Positions 17,020-25,496 of a DNA stretch of 49,969 nucleotides are shown one piece after another. The position numbers were made by a program, and so were the translations under genes. Source of the stretch: an uncultured bacterium (GTDB lineage: Bacteria > Patescibacteriota > Minisyncoccia > UBA6257 > UBA9933). A model generated the notes under the pieces. It made no database searches. It was not told where the DNA came from and saw only the letters and a list, made by a program, of their open reading frames with translations. The stretch is from contig CAJVXI010000004.1 in the NCBI GenBank assembly GCA_913009635.1, forward strand, positions 1 to 49,969, in the 5' to 3' direction. Numbering within the stretch: the stretch's first letter is position 1; each line of letters starts with the position of its first letter.

Positions 17020-17478
17020 ATGGGTAAGAAAAAAATTATTCAAAAAACTGAAGAAGAGATTTTAAAGGAGAAAGATAAGCTTGAGGAGGCAATGACAAAA
17101 GCCGCTTCTAAAAGTCGGAAAGAGTCGAAAAAAATAGAAGTCGGTCGGGCTTATATTAACGCGACTTACAACAATACGACTTTAACTATTACTGATATAA
17201 CTGGCAATGTTTTAGCTTGGTCTTCCGCTGGCTCTTTGGGATTTTCTGGGCCCAAAAAAGCAACACCATTTGCCGCTTCAAAAGTAGTAGCTGCTATTAT
17301 TGAGAAGTTAAAGAAATCAAAACCGGACAATTTAGAGATAATTGTTAAGGGCGTTGGCAGTGGTCGGGATTCAGCAGTAAGATCTTTAGCTAACCAGGGT
17401 TTTAATATTTTATCAATTAAAGACGTTACGCCGATTCCACATAACGGTCCTAGACCCAAAAAAGTAAGAAGAGTATAA
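17020..17478 (+). CDS. rpsK: 30S ribosomal protein S11
   Basis: A 152-aa S11. The core is normal: GRAYINATYNNTTLTITDITG, SSAGSLGFSGPKKATPFAA, VKGVGSGRDSAVRSL and the end ITPIPHNGPRPKKVRRV-like (DVTPIPHNGPRPKKVRRV). S11 forms part of the 30S platform by the E site. A Lys/Glu-rich N-terminal extension of about 35 residues (ILKEKDKLEEAMTKAASKSR) precedes the core, as in several CPR ribosomal proteins here. Confidence 0.95.
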   Translation: MGKKKIIQKTEEEILKEKDKLEEAMTKAASKSRKESKKIEVGRAYINATYNNTTLTITDITGNVLAWSSAGSLGFSGPKKATPFAASKVVAAIIEKLKKSKPDNLEIIVKGVGSGRDSAVRSLANQGFNILSIKDVTPIPHNGPRPKKVRRV

Positions 17479-17482
17479 AATT

Positions 17483-18100
17483 ATGCATAAATCAGCAGAA
17501 AAAAAAGAACGTTCTTTAGGAATGAAACTCTTTTTAAAAGGGGAGCGTTGTAATTCGCCAAAATGCGTTATGGTTAGACGTCCACATAAGCCGGGGGTTC
17601 ATGGTAAAGCGAGGCGTCGAATGCTTTCTGAATATGGACAGCAATTATTGGAAAAACAAAGAATTAAAGTTAGTTATGGTTTGAAAGAAGCGCAAATGCG
17701 TAATATTTTTAAAAACGCATTAAGCAAAACTGGCTCAGCGATTGGCGAAATTATTATTAAATCTTTAGAGAGACGTTTTGATAATACGATTTTTCGTTTG
17801 GGATTTGCATCTTCAAGGATTGTTGCTAGACAGTTAATAAATCATGGACATTTTTTTGTTAATGAGAGAAAAGTAAACATTCCATCTTTTAGAGTAAAAA
17901 GTGGTGATATTATTTCAATTAAACCGCAATCAAAAAACCTCTTGATTTTTAAGGATTTGCCTAATATAATTAAAAAATACGAAGCACCAGATTGGTTAGC
18001 AATTGACAAAGAAAAATTAGAGTGCCGTATTATATCATTACCAAAAAACGTAGAAATCCCATTTGATATAAATTTGGTGGTTGATTATTATTCACGATAA
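17483..18100 (+). CDS. rpsD: 30S ribosomal protein S4
   Basis: A 205-aa S4, a primary 16S rRNA-binding protein. RRPHKPGVHGKARRRMLSEYG and the KQRIKVSYGLKE block are typical, and the S4 RNA-binding domain is RRFDNTIFRLGFASSRIVAR followed by LINHGHFFVNERKVNIPS. Cys residues near the N-terminus (ERCNSPKCVMVRRP) leave two ligands of the zinc site. It is 5 bp after rpsK. Confidence 0.95.
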   Translation: MHKSAEKKERSLGMKLFLKGERCNSPKCVMVRRPHKPGVHGKARRRMLSEYGQQLLEKQRIKVSYGLKEAQMRNIFKNALSKTGSAIGEIIIKSLERRFDNTIFRLGFASSRIVARQLINHGHFFVNERKVNIPSFRVKSGDIISIKPQSKNLLIFKDLPNIIKKYEAPDWLAIDKEKLECRIISLPKNVEIPFDINLVVDYYSR

Positions 18101-18213
18101 GCTTTTAGCGTTTAGCTTTTAATTTTTAGTTCATCAATTGGTGTATAACTAAACGCTAAACGCTAAACGCTAAACGCTAAACGCTAAACGCTAACAGCTA
18201 ACAGCTAAATAAA
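18101..18213. repeat. 7-bp-period repeat hairpin (AAACGCT array)
   Basis: About seven tandem AAACGCT heptamers (18149-18193), then two ACAGCTA units. The left part of the same spacer (AGCTTTTAGCGTTTAGCTTTT, 18101-18121) is the inverse, so the spacer can fold into a long hairpin just before rpoA. Confidence 0.85.
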
Positions 18214-19059
18214 ATGGAATATACTCGTTTAAGTGAAACTGTAAAAATTAAAAAGATTTCTGAGACAGAGAATGTCGGTATTTTTGAAATTGAAGGTCTT
18301 TTTGCTGGATATGGCTTAACTATGGGCAATGCTTTGCGCCGAGCTCTTCTTTCTTCATTGCCTGGCGCGGCTATTACGCAAATAAAGATAAAAGGAGTTC
18401 CTCATGAATTTTCATTAATTAACGGAGTAGTAGAGGACTTAATAGAGATTATTTTAAATCTTAAAAAGATACGTTTTAAGTTTTTCGCTGATGAACCGCA
18501 AATTCTTACTCTTAAAGAAAAGGGAGAAAAAAATGTAACAGCTGCTGATATAAAAATTAATTCTCAAGTTGAAGTCGTTAATTTAGAGGCGCCAATCGCT
18601 ACTTTAACAAGTAAAAATGCTGAACTGGATATGGAAATTACTGTTGAAAAAGGACTCGGTTATATGCCGGTTGAAGTTAGAAAATCTGACAAATTGCCAA
18701 TTGGAACAATCGCAATTGATTCTATTTTTACGCCGGTTATAAAAGTTAATTTTATGATTGAAAATATGCGAATTAAAGAAAGAACTGATTATAATCGATT
18801 AAGAATTACAGTGGAAACCGATGGCACTATTTCACCTTCAAATGCTTTACATAAAGCTAGTAATATTTTAAAAGACCACTTTGATAAAGCTTCGGCAATT
18901 GAAGTAAAGGCAATAGAAGAAATTAAGCCAGTTAAAGAAGTTTTCGCTAAAGTCGGGAAAAAGAAAGTCGTCAAACAAAAAGTGGTTAAGAAGGCCGTCC
19001 TTAAAGAGCGAGCCTCGCCTGATGAAATCAGGCGGATAGCTAAAAAGAAAAAGAAATAA
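18214..19059 (+). CDS. rpoA: RNA polymerase alpha subunit lacking a recognisable C-terminal domain
   Basis: A 281-aa protein. Residues 1 to about 230 are the alpha N-terminal domain that dimerises and assembles beta and beta': EGLFAGYGLTMGNALRRALLSSLPGAAI, VPHEFSLINGVVEDLIEI, LEKGLGYMPVE-like and IDSIFTPVIKVN. The domain normally following, the alpha-CTD that binds UP elements and activators, is absent; instead there is a linker and a Lys-rich tail (VGKKKVVKQKVVKKAVLKER) ending RRIAKKKKK. Part of the tail is a palindrome (CGCCTGATGAAATCAGGCGG, about 19016-19035) read as SPDEIRRI. Confidence 0.93.
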   Translation: MEYTRLSETVKIKKISETENVGIFEIEGLFAGYGLTMGNALRRALLSSLPGAAITQIKIKGVPHEFSLINGVVEDLIEIILNLKKIRFKFFADEPQILTLKEKGEKNVTAADIKINSQVEVVNLEAPIATLTSKNAELDMEITVEKGLGYMPVEVRKSDKLPIGTIAIDSIFTPVIKVNFMIENMRIKERTDYNRLRITVETDGTISPSNALHKASNILKDHFDKASAIEVKAIEEIKPVKEVFAKVGKKKVVKQKVVKKAVLKERASPDEIRRIAKKKKK

Positions 19060-19072
19060 AATAATATTTGGT

Positions 19073-19423
19073 ATGCGACATCTTAAAAAAGGTAAAAAGT
19101 TTCATCGGAAAAAAGGGCAAAGAATAGCCCTTTTTAAAAGCTTGGCTAATAATTTAATTTTAAAAGAAAAGATTGAAACCACTGAAACAAAAGCTAAAGA
19201 GATTCGACCAAGAGTAGAAAAATTAATAACTATAGCTAAAAAACAAAGTTTGGCTGCTTTAAGAATTTTATTAGCTCGTTTATCAAAAAGAGCAGCAGAA
19301 AAGCTGTATTATGAAATTACTCCACGTTATAATGAGCGTAAAGGTGGGTATTTAAGAATTATTAAATCAAGTAGAATAAGAAAAAATGATGGAGCAAAAA
19401 TGGCTATGATAAAATTTATATGA
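19073..19423 (+). CDS. rplQ: 50S ribosomal protein L17
   Basis: A 116-aa L17: MRHLKKGKKFHRKKGQRIAL, LANNLILKEKIETTETKAKE and the C-terminal YNERKGGYLRIIKSSRIRKN with GAKMAMIKFI. It lies at the exit-tunnel side of the 50S. The TGA stop overlaps the rplM ATG (ATGA), showing coupling and that UGA is a stop here. Confidence 0.95.
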   Translation: MRHLKKGKKFHRKKGQRIALFKSLANNLILKEKIETTETKAKEIRPRVEKLITIAKKQSLAALRILLARLSKRAAEKLYYEITPRYNERKGGYLRIIKSSRIRKNDGAKMAMIKFI

Positions 19424-19764
19424 AAAACATAACTATTGACGCTAAAAATAAGAAATTAGGAAGACTAGCTTCAAAAATAGCTTTGATTTTGCAAGGAAAA
19501 GATAGCCCAAAATACGAACCACGTCTTGAGGGAGATAATCAAGTTATTATAAAAAATATTGATAAAATAGAGATAAGTGGCAAAAAATTTAAGGATAAAG
19601 TTTATTATCATCATACTACTCAGATTGGACATTTAAAAAAACAAACTCTTCAGCAGATTTGGGAGAAGAATGGTCCAGCTGAAGTTTTACGTCGGGCAGT
19701 GATGGGAATGCTTCCGAAGAATAAATTACAAGCGAAAAGGATTAAGAAATTGGTAATTGAATGA
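19420..19764 (+). CDS. rplM: 50S ribosomal protein L13
   Basis: A 114-aa L13, about 25-30 residues shorter than in E. coli because the N-terminal arm is missing; it begins directly at IDAKNKKLGRLASKIALILQ. YYHHTTQIGHLK and RRAVMGMLPKNKL are typical. L13 binds 23S rRNA early in assembly. L13-S9 follow the alpha operon here, as in many bacteria. Confidence 0.93.
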   Translation: MKNITIDAKNKKLGRLASKIALILQGKDSPKYEPRLEGDNQVIIKNIDKIEISGKKFKDKVYYHHTTQIGHLKKQTLQQIWEKNGPAEVLRRAVMGMLPKNKLQAKRIKKLVIE

Positions 19765-19928
19765 CTAATTACTAATTACTAATTACTAATTACTAATTAC
19801 TAATTACTAATATCTAATGTCTAATAAAAATCTAAATGTCCAATGCCCAATATTTAAAATTAGTCATTAGAAATTTAAACATTAGAAATTGATTAGAAAT
19901 TAGAAATTAGAAATTTTTTAAATATTGT
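19765..19928. repeat. 7-bp-period repeat hairpin (TAATTAC / TTAGAAA arrays)
   Basis: Six tandem TAATTAC heptamers are followed after a centre by ATTAGAAA-type heptamers that are their approximate inverse. No gene is present in the 164-bp rplM-rpsI spacer. Confidence 0.85.
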
Positions 19929-20384
19929 ATGGTTAAGAAAATTACTAAAGTTAAAAAAACAGCAAAATCAAAAAAGACATCAGTTCCAGAGAAAAGGGAG
20001 CGTTATTTTGAGGCAGTTGGCCGTATGAAAACAGCCACAGCTCGAGTGCGGCTTTATACTAAAAATTCAGAATTTATAATCAATGAAAAGAAATTAGATA
20101 AATATTTTCCCGTTTTGCGTTTTCAAAAAAATGCATTTTCGCCTTTGGAAAAAATGAAAATCTCAGATAAGTTAGGAGTTAGTGTAAAAGTAAAAGGCAG
20201 TGGTTTGTCGGCTCAAGCTGGCGCTATACGTCATGGTATCAGTCGAGCGTTAGTTAAATTTAATCCCGAATTTAAAAAAAGATTACGTAAAGCAGGTTAT
20301 CTTACTCGTGATTCTCGAATGGTAGAACGTAAAAAGCCAGGATTGAAAAAGGCAAGACGCGCACCTCAATGGAAGAAGCGATAG
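19929..20384 (+). CDS. rpsI: 30S ribosomal protein S9
   Basis: A 151-aa S9. A basic N-terminal extension of about 30 residues precedes YFEAVGRMKTATARVRLYTK; then VKGSGLSAQAGAIRHGISRAL and the C-terminal GLKKARRAPQWKKR, whose final Lys-Arg reaches the P-site tRNA. Last gene of the ribosomal run. Confidence 0.95.
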   Translation: MVKKITKVKKTAKSKKTSVPEKRERYFEAVGRMKTATARVRLYTKNSEFIINEKKLDKYFPVLRFQKNAFSPLEKMKISDKLGVSVKVKGSGLSAQAGAIRHGISRALVKFNPEFKKRLRKAGYLTRDSRMVERKKPGLKKARRAPQWKKR

Positions 20385-20414
20385 TTGAAAATTAGAAATT
20401 AGAAATTTTATCTT

Positions 20415-20855
20415 ATGACTTCTAATAGATTTGTTATTATTCTTTTAATATTAATTTTTTTTCTTCACACTGTTGCTATAATTAATTTTTGGTACTGGAC
20501 TTTTTGGTGGTTTGATATAGTGATGCATTTTTTGGGCGGTTTTTGGGTAGCTTCGCTATTTTTTAACTTAAACTCAAAATTGAATTTTTTGCCGAATAAT
20601 TTAACAATTAACAATTCAATAATTAAGAATTTAACAATTATTGTTTTATCTTTAGGTTTTGTGGCTTTGATAGCTGTTTTATGGGAATTTTTTGAATTCT
20701 TTTATGATGTTTTTATTTCTGTTAAGGGATATCCTTGGGTTGCTCAGCAAGGCATGTCTGATACAATGACAGATTTATTTCTTGGCTTTCTTGGCGGATT
20801 TGTTGCGACAATAATTATTTTAAAGAAGAAATTAATAAGGAGTTATTCTGGATAA
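20415..20855 (+). CDS. YjdF/DUF2238-like integral membrane protein
   Basis: A 146-aa protein with four to five hydrophobic segments. WFDIVMHFLGGFWVA, VLWEFFEFFYDV and DTMTDLFLGFLGGFVA show the acidic-in-membrane motifs of the YjdF (DUF2238) family, whose function is unknown. One loop (about residues 58-76, NNLTINNSIIKNLTII) is encoded by AACAATT-type heptamers. The end overlaps the convergent PEGA gene by 41 bp. Confidence 0.6.
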   Translation: MTSNRFVIILLILIFFLHTVAIINFWYWTFWWFDIVMHFLGGFWVASLFFNLNSKLNFLPNNLTINNSIIKNLTIIVLSLGFVALIAVLWEFFEFFYDVFISVKGYPWVAQQGMSDTMTDLFLGFLGGFVATIIILKKKLIRSYSG

Positions 20856-22143
20856 AGTAAATTAAATCATTTTTGTTGTCGTAGAAAAACGGCAATGATT
20901 CATCAGCAATAATATATTGATTTAAAGGTAAACGATCATCAATTTCAATAAAATCAAGTCGACTGTTGTAATTAACGAAAATATGGCTTGAATCTTGGTA
21001 CCAAATAATTTCTTTAATTTCTGTTTTATTATTTAGGTCTAATCGGATAATATCGCCGGTTTTTTTATTTACTCCTTGTCGCCAATCTTCAAAAAAATAA
21101 ATATTAATTTTACCGTCTTTATCAAGAAACGCGATTTTTTTATCATCAGGAGAAAAGGAAAAAGTTTTGGCTGAATGGGCTATTTGGTTTAATTTTTGAT
21201 TAGAGAGATTGAAGATATAAATATCATTAAAATTATCGAGAATAGCAATTCTATTTCCAGAATTATCAGCCTTAATTTTTATAATTTCAGCATCTTTTTC
21301 AATTGCCAAAGGTTCTTGGTTAAGGACATCTTCTGTTTTAAGGATTAAATTATAAGAGAAGAGTGTGTAATTCCTAGTTTCTAGTTCCTGATTACTAGTT
21401 CCTGCTGCGTAATAAATACTGGAATTTCCAACAGTCCAGGCAGTAAGTGGTGAGTTTGTTGAATCCATTAACTTTTTATTAATAACAGTGTCTAATGTTA
21501 AACGGTTGGTATCTAAAATTTGCAGGCCGTTTTCATCTTCAATAATAAGTTTATTTGGCTCAAAAGGATGAAAAACGATACTGTATATTTCAGGAGCAAG
21601 CGCATAGAGTTGGCTTAAAGTAGAAAAAACAGCGTTAACGTTAAGAGCTGTTGATAAATTGTTTAAATCGTAAAGGTAGTGCGTTTCTTTATCTTTAAGA
21701 ATTATTTTGTTGCCGTCTTTGCTCAAAGCGATAAATTTATTACCTTTGACTTTCTTTGAATTATCCAAGGGCAATTTTTTGATTTCTTGCGGTATTAAAA
21801 TTACGTTTATTAATTCATTTACCATAGATGATTCAATAAGAAGATTTTTATAGTAAGGGAAATAGCCGTCTTTTTTGAGTTTAATTTCATAGAGTTCTGG
21901 CGGAAGATTTGGAATTAAGGTGCCTTTTTGAATTAACCCAGTACGATTTTTAAAGTATATATTATCTATTTGTATAAGAGCGTCTTTTGGTTCTGTTTCA
22001 ATGTAAATCGCTCCAGTTTTTTTAAGGTGAAAACTTCCAGGATTAAATCGCCATCCACTAGAATACAAAATAGCCCCGGTGCCAGCCAGTATAAAAATAA
22101 GAAGTAAGCTATAAAATAATAAGCGGCGAGTTTTAAGAGTCAT
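20815..22143 (-). CDS. PEGA-domain membrane protein with propeller-like C-terminal part
   Basis: I choose the ATG at 22143 (MTLKTRRLLFYSLLLIF). A start 48 bp further upstream is possible but lies in the dispersed repeat. The 442-aa protein has one N-terminal transmembrane segment and a PEGA domain (IYIETEPKDALIQIDN ... ELYEIKLKKDGYFPYYKNL). Then come about 300 residues of WD/TolB-like beta repeats (KIILKDKETHYLYDL, KTFSFSPDDKKIAFLDKDG). It is a surface or periplasm-like binding protein of unknown ligand. A heptamer array (TTCCTAG type, 21370-21405) is read in frame as TSNQELETRNYTL. Confidence 0.65.
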   Translation of the reverse strand: MTLKTRRLLFYSLLLIFILAGTGAILYSSGWRFNPGSFHLKKTGAIYIETEPKDALIQIDNIYFKNRTGLIQKGTLIPNLPPELYEIKLKKDGYFPYYKNLLIESSMVNELINVILIPQEIKKLPLDNSKKVKGNKFIALSKDGNKIILKDKETHYLYDLNNLSTALNVNAVFSTLSQLYALAPEIYSIVFHPFEPNKLIIEDENGLQILDTNRLTLDTVINKKLMDSTNSPLTAWTVGNSSIYYAAGTSNQELETRNYTLFSYNLILKTEDVLNQEPLAIEKDAEIIKIKADNSGNRIAILDNFNDIYIFNLSNQKLNQIAHSAKTFSFSPDDKKIAFLDKDGKINIYFFEDWRQGVNKKTGDIIRLDLNNKTEIKEIIWYQDSSHIFVNYNSRLDFIEIDDRLPLNQYIIADESLPFFYDNKNDLIYFIQNNSLLISSLK

Positions 22144-22148
22144 GCTAA

Positions 22149-22440
22149 TAGAAAATCTTTTCTTGTTCGTAAACTCATAAATCTTTCTCATTCATAAATC
22201 TTTTCTCGCCAGCGGTCTTTGCGCTAGATAAATTATCCTCGCTCACTTCGGGAATCCTTCCGGAATTCCCCTCGGTCAGTTCCGGCTTTCCTCTTGTTCG
22301 TTTCGGTAATTTATTACTATCTCTCTCAACATACTGGCTACGAAAAGATTTATTCGTGATTCATTTACGAAAAGATTTATTAGTATATTTACTCACTGCG
22401 AAAAGATTTTTGTATTTTTAGTTTATTATAAACCCAAAAA
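22149..22440. repeat. dispersed repeat copy 2 and CGAAAAGATTTATT units
   Basis: 22149-22254 matches 14658-14747, including CTCGCTCACTTCGGGAAT. The rest contains several CGAAAAGATTTATT-type units and palindromic CCTTCCGGAATTCC. I see no gene; the PEGA promoter should lie here. Confidence 0.65.
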
Positions 22441-22485
22441 GCTTATTATCAATAGCAGGAGGTGGGGGAGGTTGATGTAAAAAAT

Positions 22486-22513
22486 AAGGCCGATAAATTA
22501 AATTATCGGCCTT
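22486..22513. terminator. bidirectional Rho-independent terminator
   Basis: Perfect 11-bp stem AAGGCCGATAA / TTATCGGCCTT, with T-runs on both sides. It ends the Cys-rich gene on the minus strand. On the plus strand it is preceded by AGGAGGTGGGGGAGGTTG followed at once by ATG TAA, a Shine-Dalgarno-like site with a start-stop pair. Confidence 0.75.
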
Positions 22514-22527
22514 TTTAGTATTACAGA

Positions 22528-22728
22528 TTAACACAGAGGATTATCGTTAGTCTTTCTAGCACACTTTTTGCATCCTTCGGTTTTGCGGATGGAGCATATA
22601 CAACTTTTCATTTCCCAGCATGGGTTAATAAAAAAATTGGGATAGTCATCGGCATGCTCCTTTGCGAAATACACAGGGCAAGAATTTGATAATGGGCAAA
22701 CATTTTTTTTATCAAGCAGATTAGGCAT
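22528..22728 (-). CDS. Cys-rich small protein, 66 aa
   Basis: Nine cysteines in 66 residues: NVC, NSCPVYF, INPCWEMKSCICSIRK, GCKKCAR and a C-terminal Cys. The spacing suggests metal or Fe-S binding; no family is recognised. It has its own promoter, an AGGAGA Shine-Dalgarno site 8 nt before the ATG and its own terminator, one of the SD-led cassettes of this genome. Confidence 0.6.
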   Translation of the reverse strand: MPNLLDKKNVCPLSNSCPVYFAKEHADDYPNFFINPCWEMKSCICSIRKTEGCKKCARKTNDNPLC

Positions 22729-22795
22729 GTTATATCTCCTATTAAATTTTTAAAAGGTTATTTTTACTAAATTAAACCTCATTAAATCTAAACAA

Positions 22796-22824
22796 AGATT
22801 AGCATTTTCTATCATAAATGTCAA
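22796..22824 (-). promoter_or_regulatory. sigma70-type promoter of the Cys-rich gene
   Basis: On the minus strand TTGACA (22819-22824), 17-bp spacer, TAATCT (22796-22801). The leader is about 60 nt. Confidence 0.7.
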
Positions 22825-22867
22825 TTGATTTGTAAAATATAGCTTAAAATAGTAAATTTAAGATAAG

Positions 22868-24193
22868 ATGAATAATTATATTATCAACGGTGGGAAAAAG
22901 CTAAGAGGAACAGCGGTGATTAATCCATCAAAGAATTCAGCAGTGGCTATTCTTATTGCTTCGCTTATAAATACAAAAAAGACCACCATACTCAATCTTC
23001 CTAAGATTGAAGAGGTTTATAGAATAATAGAGGTTATGGAGAGCATTGGCGTTAAGACGAAGTGGAAAGGAAAAGCTTTTGATATAATTCCGCCCTCGGC
23101 CAGAGCCCTCCAGGCAAGACCTAAAAAATTTAATCTTAATAAAATAAACGTAAAAGCTGCTATTAAAACACGTAGTATTGTATTGCTTATAGGCGTTTTA
23201 GCGCATAAATTTCATTCTTTTAGTTTGCCTATGTCTGGCGGGTGTAAACTTGGAAAAAGAACAATAATGCCGCACATTTACGCCTTGGAGAATTTTGGAA
23301 TTAAAATAAATATATTCTGTAATAAATTAAATATAAGTTGTAAAAAACTTCATTCTGCCGATGAAATTGTAATGTATGAATCAGGGGACACTGCTACTAT
23401 AAATACGATTTTAACCGCCTCATTAGTGCCTGGAAGAACTGTTATAAAATTTGCTTCATCAAATTATCAAGTTCAGGATTTGTGTTATTTTTTAAAAAAA
23501 TTAGGAGTGCGAATTGACGGCATTGGAACAACTACTCTAATAATTTTAGGTAAAAGAAAGCTATCTAAGGAAATTAAGTATTATTTAACTGAAGATCCGA
23601 TTGAATCCATGCTTTTTATTGCTGTGGCAGCTGTTACTAATTCATCAATTATAATAAAAAGGTGCCCTATAGAATTTTTGGAAATTGAGCTTCTGAAGTT
23701 GAAAAAAATGTGCTTTAGGTTTAAGATACTAAGGAGATATAAAGCAAGAAATGGGCATAGTAGGTTGGTTGATATTGGGACTTTTTCGTCCAATTTAACA
23801 GCTCCAATTGAAAAGCTTTATGGAAGGCCATTTCCAGGTCTAAATATAGATAATCTGCCTTTTTTTGTTCCTATTGCTACTCAAGCGAAGGGGCAGACAT
23901 TGATTCACGACTGGGTTTATGAAAATCGGGCTATTTATTACACTGAGTTGAATCGTCTAGGAGCAAATATAAAGCTCGCTGATTCTCATAGAGTTTTTAT
24001 AGATGGCCCAACTAAATTGAAAGGAGCAGAAATTATGTGTCCACCGGCGCTTCGTCCTTCAGCCATTATTTTAGTGGCTATGCTGGCAGCAAAAGGAAAG
24101 TCAATTCTTAAAAATACTTATGCCATTGAGAGAGGATACGAGGATTTATGCGGGAGATTGAGAGAGTTAGGGGCAGATATAGTTAAAAAATGA
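22868..24193 (+). CDS. murA: UDP-N-acetylglucosamine 1-carboxyvinyltransferase
   Basis: A 441-aa MurA, which transfers enolpyruvate from PEP to UDP-GlcNAc, the first committed step of peptidoglycan synthesis. The N-terminus shows the K-N pair (NPSKNSAVAI), and the catalytic Cys lies in LPMSGGCKLGKR (about residue 126), so a Cys-type, fosfomycin-target enzyme is expected. The EPSP-synthase inverted-barrel repeats and the end YERGYEDLCGRLRELGADI are typical. The neighbours mreB and, further on, murB, MreCD and PBP2 show a functioning cell-wall pathway. Confidence 0.93.
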   Translation: MNNYIINGGKKLRGTAVINPSKNSAVAILIASLINTKKTTILNLPKIEEVYRIIEVMESIGVKTKWKGKAFDIIPPSARALQARPKKFNLNKINVKAAIKTRSIVLLIGVLAHKFHSFSLPMSGGCKLGKRTIMPHIYALENFGIKINIFCNKLNISCKKLHSADEIVMYESGDTATINTILTASLVPGRTVIKFASSNYQVQDLCYFLKKLGVRIDGIGTTTLIILGKRKLSKEIKYYLTEDPIESMLFIAVAAVTNSSIIIKRCPIEFLEIELLKLKKMCFRFKILRRYKARNGHSRLVDIGTFSSNLTAPIEKLYGRPFPGLNIDNLPFFVPIATQAKGQTLIHDWVYENRAIYYTELNRLGANIKLADSHRVFIDGPTKLKGAEIMCPPALRPSAIILVAMLAAKGKSILKNTYAIERGYEDLCGRLRELGADIVKK

Positions 24194-24351
24194 TTAATGT
24201 TTAATATCTAACTAAATTTCAAATTTCAAGCATCAAATTTCAAATAAGCACCAAATTCTAAATTCAAAACGCGTTTCGGTCATTGAGATTTCGGTCATTG
24301 GAATTTATTTGTAATTTGGGATTTGTAATTTGGAATTTTATAAATTTATAT
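24194..24351. repeat. 7-bp-period repeat hairpin before mreB paralogue 1
   Basis: CAAATTT-CAAGCAT-CAAATTT heptamers on the left and AATTTGG-GATTTGT-AATTTGG heptamers on the right are approximate inverses. Two copies of TTTCGGTCATTG lie in the centre. No gene. Confidence 0.8.
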
Positions 24352-25359
24352 ATGTTTACTCGTAAAATAGGTATAGATTTAGGAACTGCTAACACGGTCG
24401 TTTTTATACCGGGACGCGGTTTTATTATTAATGAACCAACAATTGTTTCCTTAAATGTTCCGGACAATACAGTTTTAGCAGTTGGTAAAGAAGCAAAGGA
24501 TATGATTGGCAGAACTCCAGCTGATATAGTTGCTTATCAACCACTAAAAGATGGCGTTATTGCTGATTATTATATTACTAAGGCAATGCTTAAGTATTTT
24601 ATAAGCAAAGCAATTGGTCAATTCAATCTTTTTAAGCCAGATGTGGTTATTTCTGTTCCAGCTGGTATTACACAAACAGAACGCCGTGCCGTAGATAATG
24701 CTGCTAGTGAAGCCGGAGCAAAGAAAACTTATGTGGTAAGAGAGCCGATTTTAGCCGCTTTGGGTGCTGGTATTTCAATTAATTCCCATTCTGGAAATAT
24801 GATTATTAATATCGGCGGCGGAACATTTGAAACAGCGGTAATTTCTTTGGGTGGCATTGTTTCTTGGACAAGCTTAAGAGTTGCCGGCAATAAATTTGAC
24901 CAGGCAATTATTGATTATATTAAAAAGAAATATTCTCTTTCGATCGGCGAACGGACCGCGGAATTGATAAAAATTGAAGCTGGCTCTGCTTTGCCGACTA
25001 GAATAAAATTAAATTTCCAAGTGAGAGGAAGGGATTTAGTTGGCGGTTTACCGAAAGATATAACGATTAGCTCAAATGAAGTTGCCGAGGCGCTCAATCC
25101 TCATTTAATGGACATGGCTGCTTCAGTTCAGAATGTGTTTAATGAAACACCGCCAGAATTAGTTGCAGATGTTATGTCAAAAGGAATTATTATTTCTGGT
25201 GGCGGAGCTCAATTACGTCATATTGATGAATTTTTTAAAAGAATATTGGGGGTGCCTGCTTATATAGCTGAAAATCCGCTTTTTTGCGTTGCTAATGGTA
25301 CTGGATTAATTTTAAACCATTTGGATGTTTATAAGAGAACGTTACTTAATAAAAGATAA
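24352..25359 (+). CDS. MreB-like actin homologue, divergent paralogue 1
   Basis: I start at the ATG 24352 (MFTRKIGIDLGTANTVVFIP); an upstream in-frame ATG at 24283 lies in repeat DNA. The 335-aa protein keeps the actin-fold phosphate-1 loop (GIDLGTANT), the Glu of VREPILAALGAG and the adenosine motif (ISGGGAQLRHID). In the phosphate-2 loop, usually DIGGGTT, it reads INIGGGTFE: the Asp is replaced by Asn. The other MreB in the window (33452) has the normal loop. It may be a slow or non-hydrolysing partner filament. It lies between murA and holB and not with mreCD. Confidence 0.85.
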   Translation: MFTRKIGIDLGTANTVVFIPGRGFIINEPTIVSLNVPDNTVLAVGKEAKDMIGRTPADIVAYQPLKDGVIADYYITKAMLKYFISKAIGQFNLFKPDVVISVPAGITQTERRAVDNAASEAGAKKTYVVREPILAALGAGISINSHSGNMIINIGGGTFETAVISLGGIVSWTSLRVAGNKFDQAIIDYIKKKYSLSIGERTAELIKIEAGSALPTRIKLNFQVRGRDLVGGLPKDITISSNEVAEALNPHLMDMAASVQNVFNETPPELVADVMSKGIIISGGGAQLRHIDEFFKRILGVPAYIAENPLFCVANGTGLILNHLDVYKRTLLNKR

Positions 25360-25496
25360 TTCAAAATGTAAAAATCAAAAATCAAAATGACAAATCAAAA
25401 TGTTAAAATTGTTTCCGTTCGTTCTAATCCATTTTGAAATTTTACACTGTCATTTTCCATTTTGATATTTACATTTTATATTTATTCAACGTAAGT
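25360..25496. repeat. inverted repeat spacer before holB
   Basis: AAAATGTAAAAATCAAAAAT and on (heptamer AAAAATC) at the left and TGTCATTTTCCATTTTGATA and on at the right are inverse to each other. The right arm recurs at about 3339-3375. Confidence 0.75.

Noticed and set aside
18149-18193. CRISPR array
   Set aside because: Units are 7 bp without spacers; a simple tandem repeat.
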